From Epilithonimonas sp. JDS (GTDB lineage Bacteria > Bacteroidota > Bacteroidia > Flavobacteriales > Weeksellaceae), in assembly GCF_021261315.1 (NCBI RefSeq), contig NZ_JAJSAX010000006.1:124001-188000 (forward strand): a DNA stretch of 64,000 bases, read 5' to 3'. Below are positions 23,887 to 32,840 of the stretch, one piece after another. Each line of letters begins with the position of its first letter. The first letter of the stretch is position 1. Below the pieces are notes generated by a model. That model was not told the DNA's origin and ran no database searches. It saw only the letters and a program-made list of their open reading frames with translations. The position numbers and the translations under genes are program-made.

Positions 23887-25371
23887 ATGCTGGTCAGAAT
23901 TTTTTCTCTGCTGTTGTTTTTGGTGCTTGCAGTAAATGTAAATGCCCAAATCAACGATGCGCAAAATCTGACAAAAGACGTTAAATCACTGATGTATTCT
24001 GACCCGGAAAAGGCTGTTAAAACGGCTCAGTATATTGTTTCAAATCAGAGTTTTGGGACTGCGGAAGATGTGTATAATGCTTTGCTTCTGCAATCTGAGA
24101 TTTATTTTAATCTGAAAAAGTACAATGACGCCGTCGTAAAACTAATTTCGGCAGACAGGATTTCACAAAATGTGGATGATGATTTTCTTAAATCAAAAAA
24201 TGAATATCTCATTGGGAAACTTTATCTTGAACTTGGTTTTTATGATGAATACAGCGAAGTTTTAGATGATATTAATGAATTTGCAAAATCTTTAAAAAAC
24301 GAAGATGAAAAAATCTGCGTCGAATCCTGGGTTAATGAATTAAAGATTTTAAAACTTTATCATCAGGGAAAACAAAAGGAAAGTCTGGCTCAGATCCAAA
24401 CTCATATTAATGATAAACCAAATTTAGATCCTGTATATAATTCACGATTACAGATTGTTAAGTCTAATATCGAGAATAAAAAATCCTATAACTTCCAAAA
24501 TTCCGAAAGTTATTTTCAGTTTCTTTCTGGATTGATCGATTTGAAATTTCAAATTAAAAATGGAACATTCAATCAACTCAATGTTAATAATTTAAAGAAA
24601 AAATTTCCACAATTTAACGATGGTGTTTTCTTTATCGATTTTTACAAAGATTGGTCAAAACAAGCTTGTGGAAGTAATTCCAGTGATTGTTTTGGTACCA
24701 GAAGAGAATATATCAAATTATTAAAATCGACTTTAGCCGACAAACAGGAAGCCAGAGTCAACGTCATCAATCTTATCGATCAGAAAGAAAATGCGAAAAT
24801 TCACGAGCAGAAAGAATTCCAGAATAAAATTTTATTTTTATTGTTTGCTGTTGCATCTTTATCGTTAATAATCAGTTTGATATATTATTTTATCATTAAA
24901 AGCAAAGCAAATGTTGCGACTGTCGAATTCGAAAAAGAAAATATTTCTAAAGAGTATGAGCAGCGGCTAAGCGATCAACTGAAAGATTTCCAGGCCAGTC
25001 ACGTATTTACGATTCCGGAAAAGACTGAAAATCTGATACTTTCCAATCTTGAAACTTTTGAGAAAAGCAAAGATGTACGAGATCCGTCGCTATCATTATC
25101 CGTTTTGGCAAAGCGGATGAATACCAATTCCAAATATCTGTCAGAAGTCATTAATAAACACAAAGGCAAGAATTTCAATAATTATCTGAATGAGCTGAGA
25201 GTCAATTATATTGTAGAAAAATTAACTCAAAATCCTGAATATCTGCAGTATAAAACAAGTTATTTGGCAGAGGAAGCAGGGTTTGCATCACGTACGACTT
25301 TCACAACTATTTTTAAAAATGTGACCGGGAAAAGCCCTTCGCAATTTATTGATGAAATTAAAAACAGATGA
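23887..25371 (+). CDS. TPR sensor with membrane helix and AraC-type HTH output
   Basis: A 494-residue one-component regulator. Signal peptide (1-20), a helical TPR-like periplasmic region (about 25-300), one membrane helix (about 314-337), and a cytoplasmic AraC-type HTH (about 385-492): SLSVLAKRMNTNSKYLSEVINKHKGKNF, then TSYLAEEAGFASRTTFTTIFKNVTGKSPSQF. This build is common in Flavobacteriia, where targets are mostly unknown. A TPR-membrane protein without an HTH follows with a 1-bp gap, and may modulate it. An extracytoplasmic signal switching a DNA-binding domain is the family inference. Confidence 0.9.
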   Translation: MLVRIFSLLLFLVLAVNVNAQINDAQNLTKDVKSLMYSDPEKAVKTAQYIVSNQSFGTAEDVYNALLLQSEIYFNLKKYNDAVVKLISADRISQNVDDDFLKSKNEYLIGKLYLELGFYDEYSEVLDDINEFAKSLKNEDEKICVESWVNELKILKLYHQGKQKESLAQIQTHINDKPNLDPVYNSRLQIVKSNIENKKSYNFQNSESYFQFLSGLIDLKFQIKNGTFNQLNVNNLKKKFPQFNDGVFFIDFYKDWSKQACGSNSSDCFGTRREYIKLLKSTLADKQEARVNVINLIDQKENAKIHEQKEFQNKILFLLFAVASLSLIISLIYYFIIKSKANVATVEFEKENISKEYEQRLSDQLKDFQASHVFTIPEKTENLILSNLETFEKSKDVRDPSLSLSVLAKRMNTNSKYLSEVINKHKGKNFNNYLNELRVNYIVEKLTQNPEYLQYKTSYLAEEAGFASRTTFTTIFKNVTGKSPSQFIDEIKNR

Positions 25372-25372
25372 T

Positions 25373-26452
25373 ATGAAGAAAGGTTTGTACATCCTATTTT
25401 TAATTTTTTCAGTATTTGGTTTCTCACAATCTGAAACCAAATTGGAAAAGCAGATCTCAGAAGTCGACAGAATGGCTTTTGTGGATCCGGATTCTGCATT
25501 GATAATGGTGAAAAAACTGGAGCCGAAAATCGATGATGACAAGCTCCAGAGTAAATTGCTTCTTGCTAAAGGAAGTGCATATTCTGTAAAACATCTGTCT
25601 TCTGCAGCTTTGAAATCCGGGTTTGAAGCGTTGGATATTTCGCAGAAGTCGCAAGATTCTTTAATGATGGTCAATACTTTGGGATTCATTGGAAATCAGT
25701 ATTATATCCTGAAACTTAATAAGAAAGCGATCAATTATCTCAACCGGGCAGAAACGATTATTGATTTTCTGAAAGATCCGTCTCTTAATCAGATGAGTGC
25801 GAATATTTATTTTGTTAAAGCATTGATTTATAAGGATAATCTGGATCCGGCGTTTGCGATCACTTATTTTGATAAAGCCATTTTTGAGTACAATAAAAAT
25901 AATGACAGAAGCAGTCTCCTGAACAAAAATATCACCAGAATCCAAAAAGGCTATTCTTTGATAGATATTGGAAAAGCGGATGAAGCCGAAAAACTTTTCC
26001 TGGATGTCATACAGGAATCTGACCGCTACAAGATGTCTGAAGTTTCGGATTATGCGAAAGTAGGTTTGGCGATAACTTATGACAACAAAAAGGATTTTGT
26101 GAAGGCCAATCAGATTTTATCAGAAACGGAAAAGAAGATTGGAAATACGGGAAATGTCGGATTGTTAACTGAAGTTTATGATGCACTCAGTCAAAATTAT
26201 CTTAACCAAAATAATGCACCGCAATATTTTTACTACAACCAAAAGCTGGAAAAAAATCTGCTTACGAATGATGAAGTAGAGAAAAAATCTTTCTCAGATT
26301 TACTGAAAAAAAATATAGAAACGCAAAATTCAGAATTTGATAATAACCAAAAAATGTTCTATTTATTTGTTGTTTTGATAATTTTATTTACAATCGTCAG
26401 TTTATTTTACATTAGAAAAAAGATTAATATGCTTAAATCGATAAATTACTAA
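25373..26452 (+). CDS. TPR membrane protein, partner of the AraC-type regulator
   Basis: A 359-residue protein with a signal peptide (MKKGLYILFLIFSVFGFSQ), a TPR-like helical region and a single membrane helix near the C-terminus (about residues 331-350), ending in RKKINMLKSINY. It has the same layout as the preceding regulator up to the membrane helix but lacks the AraC HTH, so it cannot bind DNA itself. The start at 25373 lies 1 bp after the upstream stop; the longer frame from 25349 lies inside the previous gene. A missing output domain may reflect loss after duplication, or a true co-sensor that dimerises with its neighbour. Confidence 0.82.
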   Translation: MKKGLYILFLIFSVFGFSQSETKLEKQISEVDRMAFVDPDSALIMVKKLEPKIDDDKLQSKLLLAKGSAYSVKHLSSAALKSGFEALDISQKSQDSLMMVNTLGFIGNQYYILKLNKKAINYLNRAETIIDFLKDPSLNQMSANIYFVKALIYKDNLDPAFAITYFDKAIFEYNKNNDRSSLLNKNITRIQKGYSLIDIGKADEAEKLFLDVIQESDRYKMSEVSDYAKVGLAITYDNKKDFVKANQILSETEKKIGNTGNVGLLTEVYDALSQNYLNQNNAPQYFYYNQKLEKNLLTNDEVEKKSFSDLLKKNIETQNSEFDNNQKMFYLFVVLIILFTIVSLFYIRKKINMLKSINY

Positions 26453-26479
26453 ATGTCTTTCTTTATATATATACAAATC

Positions 26480-26514
26480 AAAACGAAGCTGTTCCACCGG
26501 ATCAGCCTCGTTTT
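26480..26514. terminator. Terminator between convergent genes
   Basis: AAAACGA-GCTG pairs with CAGC-TCGTTTT (one mismatch) and a T-rich tail follows. Confidence 0.75.
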
Positions 26515-26521
26515 CTTTATT

Positions 26522-28177
26522 TTATTTCTTGTTGAAGTTATAAGTTTTCCCGTTCTGCAAAAGCTGCATCTGATTCTTTTCCGGAAAGAAAATGATCCTG
26601 ATTCCAGCCCGCTCAAACTTGAACTGATCATTCTCTACCAACTCCAAAGGAAATTCCGGCTGGCCTTTTCCCTGTGCGAAAAGTTTGCCGTCATTCACAA
26701 AAACTTTCAGATCCAAAGAGATGTCTGGAGAAGTGTATTCACCAATGTATTGCTTTAGTTTCCCATCAGAAGATTTTGTTTCCGTCGGAGTATCAAATTT
26801 CGGAAACTCGAAACTTTGATCATAGATAATATTAAGAACGCCGATTGCAACATTGTTGTGAGGATATTCTTCGCCATTGATGACCATTGAAACCGAATAA
26901 TCTTCCTTCTTGCTGTAAGATGTCACAGCGTGTGATCCCGATGTATCGCCACCGTGACCAAATGAAACCTGATTGTAAAAAGGAACTGCCATCATTCCCA
27001 GTCCAAAATCCAATTTGCTTCCCGGCTTCGGCATCATCTTTTCCAACGTTTCTTTTTTTACAAATTGGTTGTTAAATAATGCATTAATAAAGACATTCAG
27101 ATCATTCGGAGTCGAGACGATATCGCCCAATCCAATACAATTTCTGAAATCAAAATCTTCTTTTTCTTTCCAGATTCCTTTTTCATTCTCATAAGATTTA
27201 AAGACATTATTCGGATGGTCAAGCTCTGAAAAAGTATTTTTCATCCCGGCTCTGCTTGTGATGTTTTCTTTCAAAAGAACATTGTAAGGTTTCTTGGCCA
27301 CTTTCTCCAGAATTCTGCTCAGCAAATAGTAGCCAGAATTGGAGTATCTCGTTTTTTCACCCGGCTGAAATTCCACACCTTGAGCCTTGATCGTGTCAAG
27401 AATTGCTTTATCGCCAACCGATTTTTTGAAAAGCCATTGGTAATTTTCGCCAACATAATCGCCTAATCCGCTGGTGTGATTCAATATCATTTCCAAATTG
27501 ATTTTGTCGGCATTTGGAATGTCAGGATAATATTTGGAAAGCTTGTCAGAAATGGTAAGTTTTCCTTTCTCTACTTGCTGCATTAGCATTACAGCAGTGA
27601 ATAATTTGCTGATGGAACCAATTTGATAACGCGTGTCAGAATCCCATTTTACATTCGGTAATTGATCTTGTCCAAAGTCTTTTTTGTAAACTTCTTTCCC
27701 TTTTCTGAAGATGGAAATGCTGCCAACAGCTTGTTTGTTTTGAATCAGATAATCAAAGAAATCATCCAGTTTCGTAGTATTGATTTCACGATTTCCAATG
27801 TCTTTTATTTTTTCATCTTTTAAGTTTTCGTCATTGTTGCTTTTGAAAAAATTTAATGGAAATTGACGTCCGTTCTGCGTAAAAGTCCCTTCAAAATGAT
27901 CTGTTTTGTAAGTTCCTTTGTAAGACGCATTGATCTCATTCATTTCGAAAATCAATTCATTATTGGTGAATTCGGTTTTGTCAACCGTGATGATTTTTTC
28001 GGATTGTTTCGGGCTTTTTCCGGATGAGGTGTAACCGTTGTTTTCTTTTTTAATAGTAAGGATCAGAGGTAGTTGCGTCCCGCCAAGATCGAGCTCGCCT
28101 TTCCAAGAACCGATCAAATCCTGGGCGTAAAAAGTCTGTGCTAATAAAATCAGCACCAATAATAGTTTGGTTTTCAT
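26522..28177 (-). CDS. Exported serine hydrolase of the beta-lactamase class C family
   Basis: A 551-residue secreted protein: signal peptide 1-19, an N-terminal lipocalin-like strand domain (about 20-115), a class C beta-lactamase/DD-peptidase-like domain (about 135-455) with Ser188-x-x-Lys191 in GSISKLF, YSN at 278-280 and a HGG triad element in FGHGGDTSG, and a C-terminal DUF3471-like beta domain (about 465-551). The multi-domain form is usual for Bacteroidota esterase/D-peptide hydrolases rather than true AmpC, so resistance should not be inferred. Substrate unknown. It is the only gene in its transcription unit. Confidence 0.9.
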   Translation of the reverse strand: MKTKLLLVLILLAQTFYAQDLIGSWKGELDLGGTQLPLILTIKKENNGYTSSGKSPKQSEKIITVDKTEFTNNELIFEMNEINASYKGTYKTDHFEGTFTQNGRQFPLNFFKSNNDENLKDEKIKDIGNREINTTKLDDFFDYLIQNKQAVGSISIFRKGKEVYKKDFGQDQLPNVKWDSDTRYQIGSISKLFTAVMLMQQVEKGKLTISDKLSKYYPDIPNADKINLEMILNHTSGLGDYVGENYQWLFKKSVGDKAILDTIKAQGVEFQPGEKTRYSNSGYYLLSRILEKVAKKPYNVLLKENITSRAGMKNTFSELDHPNNVFKSYENEKGIWKEKEDFDFRNCIGLGDIVSTPNDLNVFINALFNNQFVKKETLEKMMPKPGSKLDFGLGMMAVPFYNQVSFGHGGDTSGSHAVTSYSKKEDYSVSMVINGEEYPHNNVAIGVLNIIYDQSFEFPKFDTPTETKSSDGKLKQYIGEYTSPDISLDLKVFVNDGKLFAQGKGQPEFPLELVENDQFKFERAGIRIIFFPEKNQMQLLQNGKTYNFNKK

Positions 28178-28280
28178 AAGTAAATATTTAGTGTTGTTGT
28201 AAGGTCATACAAAACCATCCGAGATTTTGTGAATCTCATTTGGAATGTGCTGACTGCGATTGGATATGTTTAAGGTTGAA

Positions 28281-28850
28281 TTAAAAGATGGTCTGGCTGA
28301 TAATTGTGGTAATAAGAGACACAACTGCGAAGATTACAATGTGCTGCCATTTTTTAATATTGGTAGCCGTTTTGAATCCATTGTAGTAAAGCACGATATT
28401 GTAAACTAGAAAGGGAAGTGTTATACATCCTGCCACAGCTACTATGATCAGATCCAGCATTTCTATTTTTGCGAATTTTCCTGCTATAGACGAAATGTTT
28501 CTGTTAGCTTCTTTCACAAAAGGCAGAGCCATCATCGGCATCGTAATGATTAATGGAATCTGCGAAATCAAAATTGTATTGAAGATGTCGATGATTCTGG
28601 ATCTTTTATTAAAAAATTTGGCTAGAATGATTAAAACTACGATTGCAAAAATGTAGCTTAAAGAATTGATCCTGACAATGTCCCAAATAGTTTGACCTTC
28701 TTCTAATATTGATAAGTGGAAGATGCTGTCATTGATCATTCCTGCATAAAAACAACCGAAGAAATTGAGAATGAAGAAGATAATTCCAATTAACAACAGC
28801 TTTTTCTCATCAAATTTCTCAAACGGATTAAAAATAGTTTTCCAGGTCAT
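28281..28850 (-). CDS. YIP1 family membrane protein
   Basis: A 189-residue protein with about five membrane helices (starting LLLIGIIFFILNFFGCFYAG) and the N-terminal WKTIFNPFEKFDEKKLL typical of small bacterial YIP1-like proteins. It begins 5 bp after the stop of a DUF2089 gene and is surely co-transcribed with it. This pairing of a DUF2089 zinc ribbon/HTH protein and a membrane protein suggests control of an envelope process by the upstream gene. No catalytic motif is visible. Confidence 0.75.
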   Translation of the reverse strand: MTWKTIFNPFEKFDEKKLLLIGIIFFILNFFGCFYAGMINDSIFHLSILEEGQTIWDIVRINSLSYIFAIVVLIILAKFFNKRSRIIDIFNTILISQIPLIITMPMMALPFVKEANRNISSIAGKFAKIEMLDLIIVAVAGCITLPFLVYNIVLYYNGFKTATNIKKWQHIVIFAVVSLITTIISQTIF

Positions 28851-28855
28851 AGGTT

Positions 28856-29122
28856 TCAGTTTTGAAGTTTTTTAACTTTTTCGATGAGGTCGTCCATTTT
28901 GTTTCTCATCGTCGGGTAGGAGAGTTCGGCTTGTTTTGCCATTTCTTTAATGCTTCCGCTGGAAAGGAAAAAGTTGAGGATGAAGTCCTGATCGTCTCGA
29001 CTCAGTTTTAGGAGAACAGGAAGTTCATAATTTCCATTGACATTGGTTTCACAAGATGGGCATTTCATCTGGCTGACATTCAACGTATGATCGCAGCTTG
29101 GACAAACTATTGGAAGTTTCAT
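28856..29122 (-). CDS. DUF2089-type zinc-ribbon/HTH protein
   Basis: An 88-residue cytosolic protein. Four Cys (7, 10, 21, 24) form a zinc ribbon in CPSCDH and CPSCETN. Residues about 38-80 hold an HTH-like part (LSRDDQDFILNFFLSSGSIKEMAKQAELSYPTMRNKMDDL). It looks like a small DNA-binding regulator. A perfect 16-bp inverted repeat sits just upstream of its -7 box, a plausible target for self-control. A YIP1-like membrane protein is encoded 5 bp downstream. Confidence 0.87.
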   Translation of the reverse strand: MKLPIVCPSCDHTLNVSQMKCPSCETNVNGNYELPVLLKLSRDDQDFILNFFLSSGSIKEMAKQAELSYPTMRNKMDDLIEKVKKLQN

Positions 29123-29141
29123 TTTATCAAATATTATTTTA

Positions 29142-29149
29142 CAAATGTA
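29142..29149 (-). promoter_or_regulatory. -7 box of the DUF2089/YIP1 operon
   Basis: The minus strand reads TACATTTG, 19 bp before the ATG at 29122. Confidence 0.55.
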
Positions 29150-29157
29150 ATAATTAT

Positions 29158-29193
29158 TTTAATAAAGTTAAAAAATATTTTAACTTTATTAAA
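29158..29193. promoter_or_regulatory. Perfect 16-bp inverted repeat, candidate operator of the DUF2089 gene
   Basis: TTTAATAAAGTTAAAA (29158-29173) and TTTTAACTTTATTAAA (29178-29193) with a 4-bp spacer. It begins 8 bp upstream of the -7 box and covers the -33 region, the usual place for repressor binding. There is no GC-rich stem or T-run, so it does not look like a terminator. Confidence 0.6.
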
Positions 29194-29215
29194 TATTAGT
29201 TTGATTTGAAGCACA

Positions 29216-29243
29216 AAAAAACTTCCAATCACTGGAAGTTTTT
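29216..29243 (-). terminator. Terminator of the 29269-29970 gene
   Basis: AAAAACTTCCA pairs with TGGAAGTTTTT; on the minus strand the stem is followed by a T-run. Confidence 0.8.
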
Positions 29244-29268
29244 AAAATTTAAATTCATCGGAAAAGCA

Positions 29269-29970
29269 TTAATTATCTTTATCAGACCTTTCAATCTTAT
29301 TCCTGTCTGAAGATTTTATATAGTCACTGTAACTTACAGGCGAATAAACTTTTTGCTCAATTTTTCCGACGGTCGTTGTCGGTTTCCAGTAGTATTGGTC
29401 GTAATTTTTGGAAATGGAAACGGTACAATTTGCAATTTTATTGATGATTTTCAACTTTACGAGTTTAACATAATTAATCTCTGAAAAGAAAAACTGCGGA
29501 ATTTTTTCTGAAGAGTTTTTGACTTCACCGTTGGCATAAGTTACCATCCATTCGTAGGAATAATCAGAAGAATTTTCGTTCGGGAAAAATGAGATGACAG
29601 AATCATTAACTTTTATTTCCTTGAAATCGTCGATGTTAACGCCGCATTTGTTTTTTGCAACACTTTGATTGTCATCCACAACTTCGATTGTTTTTTCACA
29701 CTGCAGACTCTGAACATTGAAAACTGAAACCGAAAGTGTCTGTTTTCCAATTTTTAAAGCTTGCACATTGATTACACCTGATTTTAAATTTCCGTCGGTT
29801 TTCAGATTTTGATCTAACTTCCAGGAGTAACAATCTTCGCACTGCGCTTTTGCATCCACGGAATAGGATGCATTTTCATTAATTTTGATGGTCGAGTTTC
29901 CGGCAATTGTACATTGTCCGTAAGAATTGGCTGCCAGAAATCCGGCAACCATAATAAAATATTTTTTCAT
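29269..29970 (-). CDS. Secreted protein of unknown function with Ig/PKD-like repeats
   Basis: A 233-residue exported protein. The signal peptide ends at about NSYGQ (residue 19). Two beta-rich segments follow, each with an internal Cys pattern (AQCEDCYSWKLDQN and NSSDYSYEWMVTYANGEV), reminiscent of Ig/PKD-like domains, and a basic polar tail ends the chain. I do not recognise the family. There is no lipobox and no T9SS sorting domain. It is a single gene between a carboxylase and the DUF2089 operon. Confidence 0.65.
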   Translation of the reverse strand: MKKYFIMVAGFLAANSYGQCTIAGNSTIKINENASYSVDAKAQCEDCYSWKLDQNLKTDGNLKSGVINVQALKIGKQTLSVSVFNVQSLQCEKTIEVVDDNQSVAKNKCGVNIDDFKEIKVNDSVISFFPNENSSDYSYEWMVTYANGEVKNSSEKIPQFFFSEINYVKLVKLKIINKIANCTVSISKNYDQYYWKPTTTVGKIEQKVYSPVSYSDYIKSSDRNKIERSDKDN

Positions 29971-30008
29971 TTGTATTGTGTCTTTTAAAAATCAACACAA
30001 TACAAAAA

Positions 30009-31637
30009 TTATACCTGAATAACGCCGAGATTAAATTTTTCCGTAATCGGAGAATGATTGGCAGCCTCAATTCCCATACTGATCCATTTTCTAGTATCCA
30101 CAGGATTGATGATGGCGTCTGTCCAAAGTCTTGCTGCCGCATAAGTGGGCTGCGTCTGGCGCGTGTAATCTTTTAATATTCTGTCAAGCAGTTCTTTTCT
30201 GTCCTCATCGGTAATTTCTTTGCCTTGCTTTTTCAACGCAGATTCCTGGATTTGAAGCAGAACTTTTCCGGCTTGCGAACCGCCCATCACAGCTAGTTCT
30301 GCCCAAGGCCAGGCGACAATCAGTCTCGGATCGTAAGCTTTTCCGCACATTGCATAATTGCCTGCACCATAAGAATTTCCTGTAATAACTGTGAATTTTG
30401 GAACGACTGAATTAGCAACGGCGTTTACCATTTTTGCACCGTCTTTGATGATACCGCCTTGCTCCGACTTCGAGCCAACCATAAATCCTGTCACATCCTG
30501 AAGGAAAACCAACGGAATTTTTCTCTGATTACAATTGGCAATAAAACGGGTCGATTTGTCAGCAGAGTCAGAATAAATCACACCGCCAAACTGCATTTCG
30601 CCTTTGCCGCTTTTTACCATTTTTCTTTGATTGGCCACAATTCCGACGCTCCAGCCATCGATTCTGGCGGTACAGCAAATAATGCTTTTGCCGTAATCTG
30701 GCTTGTATTCTTCGTATTCAGAATTATCGACAAGACATTTGATGATTTCTAATGTATCATATTGATCAGATCTGATGGCAGGCATTAATCCGAAAATATT
30801 GTCTGGATTTTCTTTTGGTGGCACACTTTCGATTCTGTCAAATCCGGCTTTGTCAAAATCGCCGAGAGATTTCATAATATTCTTGATTCGATCTAGAGCA
30901 TCTTTGTCGTCTTTGGCTTTATAATCCGTAACGCCGGAGATTTCGCAATGTGTGGTTGCGCCGCCAAGTGTTTCATTATCAATATTTTCACCGATTGCTG
31001 CTTTCACTAGATAACTGCCTGCCAGAAAAATACTTCCGGTTTTGTCGACAATCATTGCTTCATCACTCATAATCGGAAGATAGGCGCCGCCAGCTACACA
31101 ACTTCCCATAATCGCGGAGATCTGAACAATCCCGGACGAGCTCATCTTGGCATTATTCCTGAAAATCCTTCCGAACATTTCTTTATCTGGGAAAATTTCG
31201 TCCTGCATCGGTAAGAAAACACCTGCAGAATCTACCAGATAAATAATTGGCAAACGGTTTTCCATTGCAATTTCCTGAGCTCTCAAGTTCTTTTTTCCTG
31301 TGATTGGAAACCAAGCGCCAGCTTTCACGGTCGCATCATTTGCGACTACGATGCATTGCCTTCCGGAAACATATCCCATCATTACCACAACGCCGCCGGC
31401 AGGACATCCGCCATACTCTTCGTACATTTCGTGGCCTGCAAAAGCACCAATTTCTATGGCGTCAGAATTTTTATCGAAAAGATATTCCAGTCTTTCCCGT
31501 ACAGTCATTTTTCCCTGATCGCGCTGTTTCTGAAGAGATTTTTCACCGCCGCCCAGTTTGATTTTTGACAAGGTTTTCTTGATGTCAGAATATTTCAGCT
31601 TGTTGATATCTTCTCTTTTATTGAATTCTAAATCCAT
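30009..31637 (-). CDS. Acyl-CoA carboxylase carboxyltransferase subunit (beta)
   Basis: A 542-residue cytosolic carboxyltransferase that moves carboxybiotin CO2 to an acyl-CoA. Two crotonase-like halves: N-terminal GAFAGHEMYEEYGGCPAGGVVVMMGYVSGRQ and VDSAGVFLPMQDEIFPD; C-terminal FLQDVTGFMVGSKSEQGGIIKDGAKM and the oxyanion ITGNSYGAGNYAMCGKAYDPRL. Order and length fit methylcrotonyl-CoA or geranyl/propionyl-CoA carboxylase beta; the IFPD motif is closest to methylcrotonyl-CoA carboxylase. The biotin-bearing alpha subunit is not in this window. Leucine breakdown is the likely pathway. Confidence 0.9.
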   Translation of the reverse strand: MDLEFNKREDINKLKYSDIKKTLSKIKLGGGEKSLQKQRDQGKMTVRERLEYLFDKNSDAIEIGAFAGHEMYEEYGGCPAGGVVVMMGYVSGRQCIVVANDATVKAGAWFPITGKKNLRAQEIAMENRLPIIYLVDSAGVFLPMQDEIFPDKEMFGRIFRNNAKMSSSGIVQISAIMGSCVAGGAYLPIMSDEAMIVDKTGSIFLAGSYLVKAAIGENIDNETLGGATTHCEISGVTDYKAKDDKDALDRIKNIMKSLGDFDKAGFDRIESVPPKENPDNIFGLMPAIRSDQYDTLEIIKCLVDNSEYEEYKPDYGKSIICCTARIDGWSVGIVANQRKMVKSGKGEMQFGGVIYSDSADKSTRFIANCNQRKIPLVFLQDVTGFMVGSKSEQGGIIKDGAKMVNAVANSVVPKFTVITGNSYGAGNYAMCGKAYDPRLIVAWPWAELAVMGGSQAGKVLLQIQESALKKQGKEITDEDRKELLDRILKDYTRQTQPTYAAARLWTDAIINPVDTRKWISMGIEAANHSPITEKFNLGVIQV

Positions 31638-31809
31638 TGGTTTTTCTTTGCTCTAAAGATAAAATATTTTAAATAATCACAAAGCGGAAAGTACAATTCC
31701 TGATTTTTTAAATCTCTGTAAAATATAATTCGGATTTCTCCGTTATAAATCCAAATACAATAAATTTTTAGTTAGTTTATGTTATTTTTAATAAGTTCTT
31801 TATTAAAAG

Positions 31810-31841
31810 ATCCGTCTTGAGTTTTCTGGACGGATTTTTTA
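31810..31841 (+). terminator. Terminator-like hairpin without an upstream gene
   Basis: ATCCGTC pairs with GACGGAT around a 12-nt loop, followed by six T. It lies in the 293-bp spacer between divergent genes. No plus-strand gene reads into it, so it may end an unannotated short RNA. Confidence 0.6.
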
Positions 31842-31899
31842 ATTTTCTGATCGATTTCCAATATTCATTTTTAGACTTACAATCTGTAATATTTATTCA

Positions 31900-31907
31900 T
31901 AATTTTG
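31900..31907 (+). promoter_or_regulatory. -7 box of the EamA transporter gene
   Basis: TAATTTTG fits TAnnTTTG and ends 23 bp before the ATG at 31931. Confidence 0.55.
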
Positions 31908-31930
31908 CAGACTGAAAATCAATTATTCCA

Positions 31931-32830
31931 ATGAAGAATTCTTATTTGCTGAGGTTACATTTTATCGTTTTTTTATGGGGTTTCACGGCAATTCTGGGAA
32001 AATTGATTTTGGCAGAAGCTCAGGTTCTGGTGTTTTACAGAATGCTGTTTGCTGCGGTTTTTCTCTATTTATATATTAGATTAATCAAAAAAGAAAGTAT
32101 CAAGGTTTCCAGATATCTTTTATTTCAACTCGTCGGGATCGGAAGTGTGATGGCTTTTCACTGGCTGTTTTTTTTCCAGTCGATCAAAGTTTCAAATGTT
32201 TCAATTGCCTTATCCTGCCTCTCGCTGTCAACACTTTTTGCATCCTTAATTGAGCCTTTGGTCTATCGCAGAAAGCCGGATTGGGTGGAAGTCATTATTG
32301 GTCTTATCATTGTGGTATGTATTTGTTTGATTTTCAATGCGGAACTCAAATATAAAGAGGGAATCATTTATGGAATTCTTTGTGCACTTTTCGGGACGAT
32401 ATTTTCAGTTTTCAACGGAAAAATGTTCGGAAAAACCAGTTCGGGAAATATTATTTTTTATGAGATTGCCGGCGGCTGGTTGATTATCAGTTTGTTTTCT
32501 CTTTTTACAGGACAAATTTCCAATGTCAGCGAAATAAGTTATACCGATATTGCGTTAATATTATTGCTGGCTTCTGTCTTTACAGCTTATCCAATGTTTG
32601 AAAGTGTGAAACTGATGAAGTTTATTTCGCCTTTCACGTTGATTTTAACTGTAAATCTGGAACCGGTCTACGGGATTATCTTAGCTTTTTTTATCTTTGG
32701 AGCATCAGAGCATATGAGTCCTGTTTTTTATGGTGCCTCTTTCGTGATGATAGCCTCGATTGTTGTCAACGGAATCATCAAATCGAGACGGAAAAAGGGA
32801 GATGCCATTACAGAAACAAAACCTCTGTAA
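31931..32830 (+). CDS. EamA/DMT family transporter
   Basis: A 299-residue inner-membrane protein with ten hydrophobic helices in two EamA halves; the first half begins LHFIVFLWGFTAILGKLI and contains the ALSCLSLSTLFASLIEPLVYRRKP turn that marks DMT transporters. Members export metabolites or amino acids; the substrate is not predictable. The PorV/PorQ-like gene begins 10 bp after its stop, so the genes may form one unit, although their jobs differ. Confidence 0.9.
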   Translation: MKNSYLLRLHFIVFLWGFTAILGKLILAEAQVLVFYRMLFAAVFLYLYIRLIKKESIKVSRYLLFQLVGIGSVMAFHWLFFFQSIKVSNVSIALSCLSLSTLFASLIEPLVYRRKPDWVEVIIGLIIVVCICLIFNAELKYKEGIIYGILCALFGTIFSVFNGKMFGKTSSGNIIFYEIAGGWLIISLFSLFTGQISNVSEISYTDIALILLLASVFTAYPMFESVKLMKFISPFTLILTVNLEPVYGIILAFFIFGASEHMSPVFYGASFVMIASIVVNGIIKSRRKKGDAITETKPL

Positions 32831-32840
32831 ACACTTATTA

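Noticed and set aside
26522-28177. A beta-lactamase resistance gene
   Set aside because: Only the serine hydrolase fold is supported; the lipocalin-like and DUF3471-like domains mark a general esterase/peptidase-type protein. The same applies to 56390-57445.
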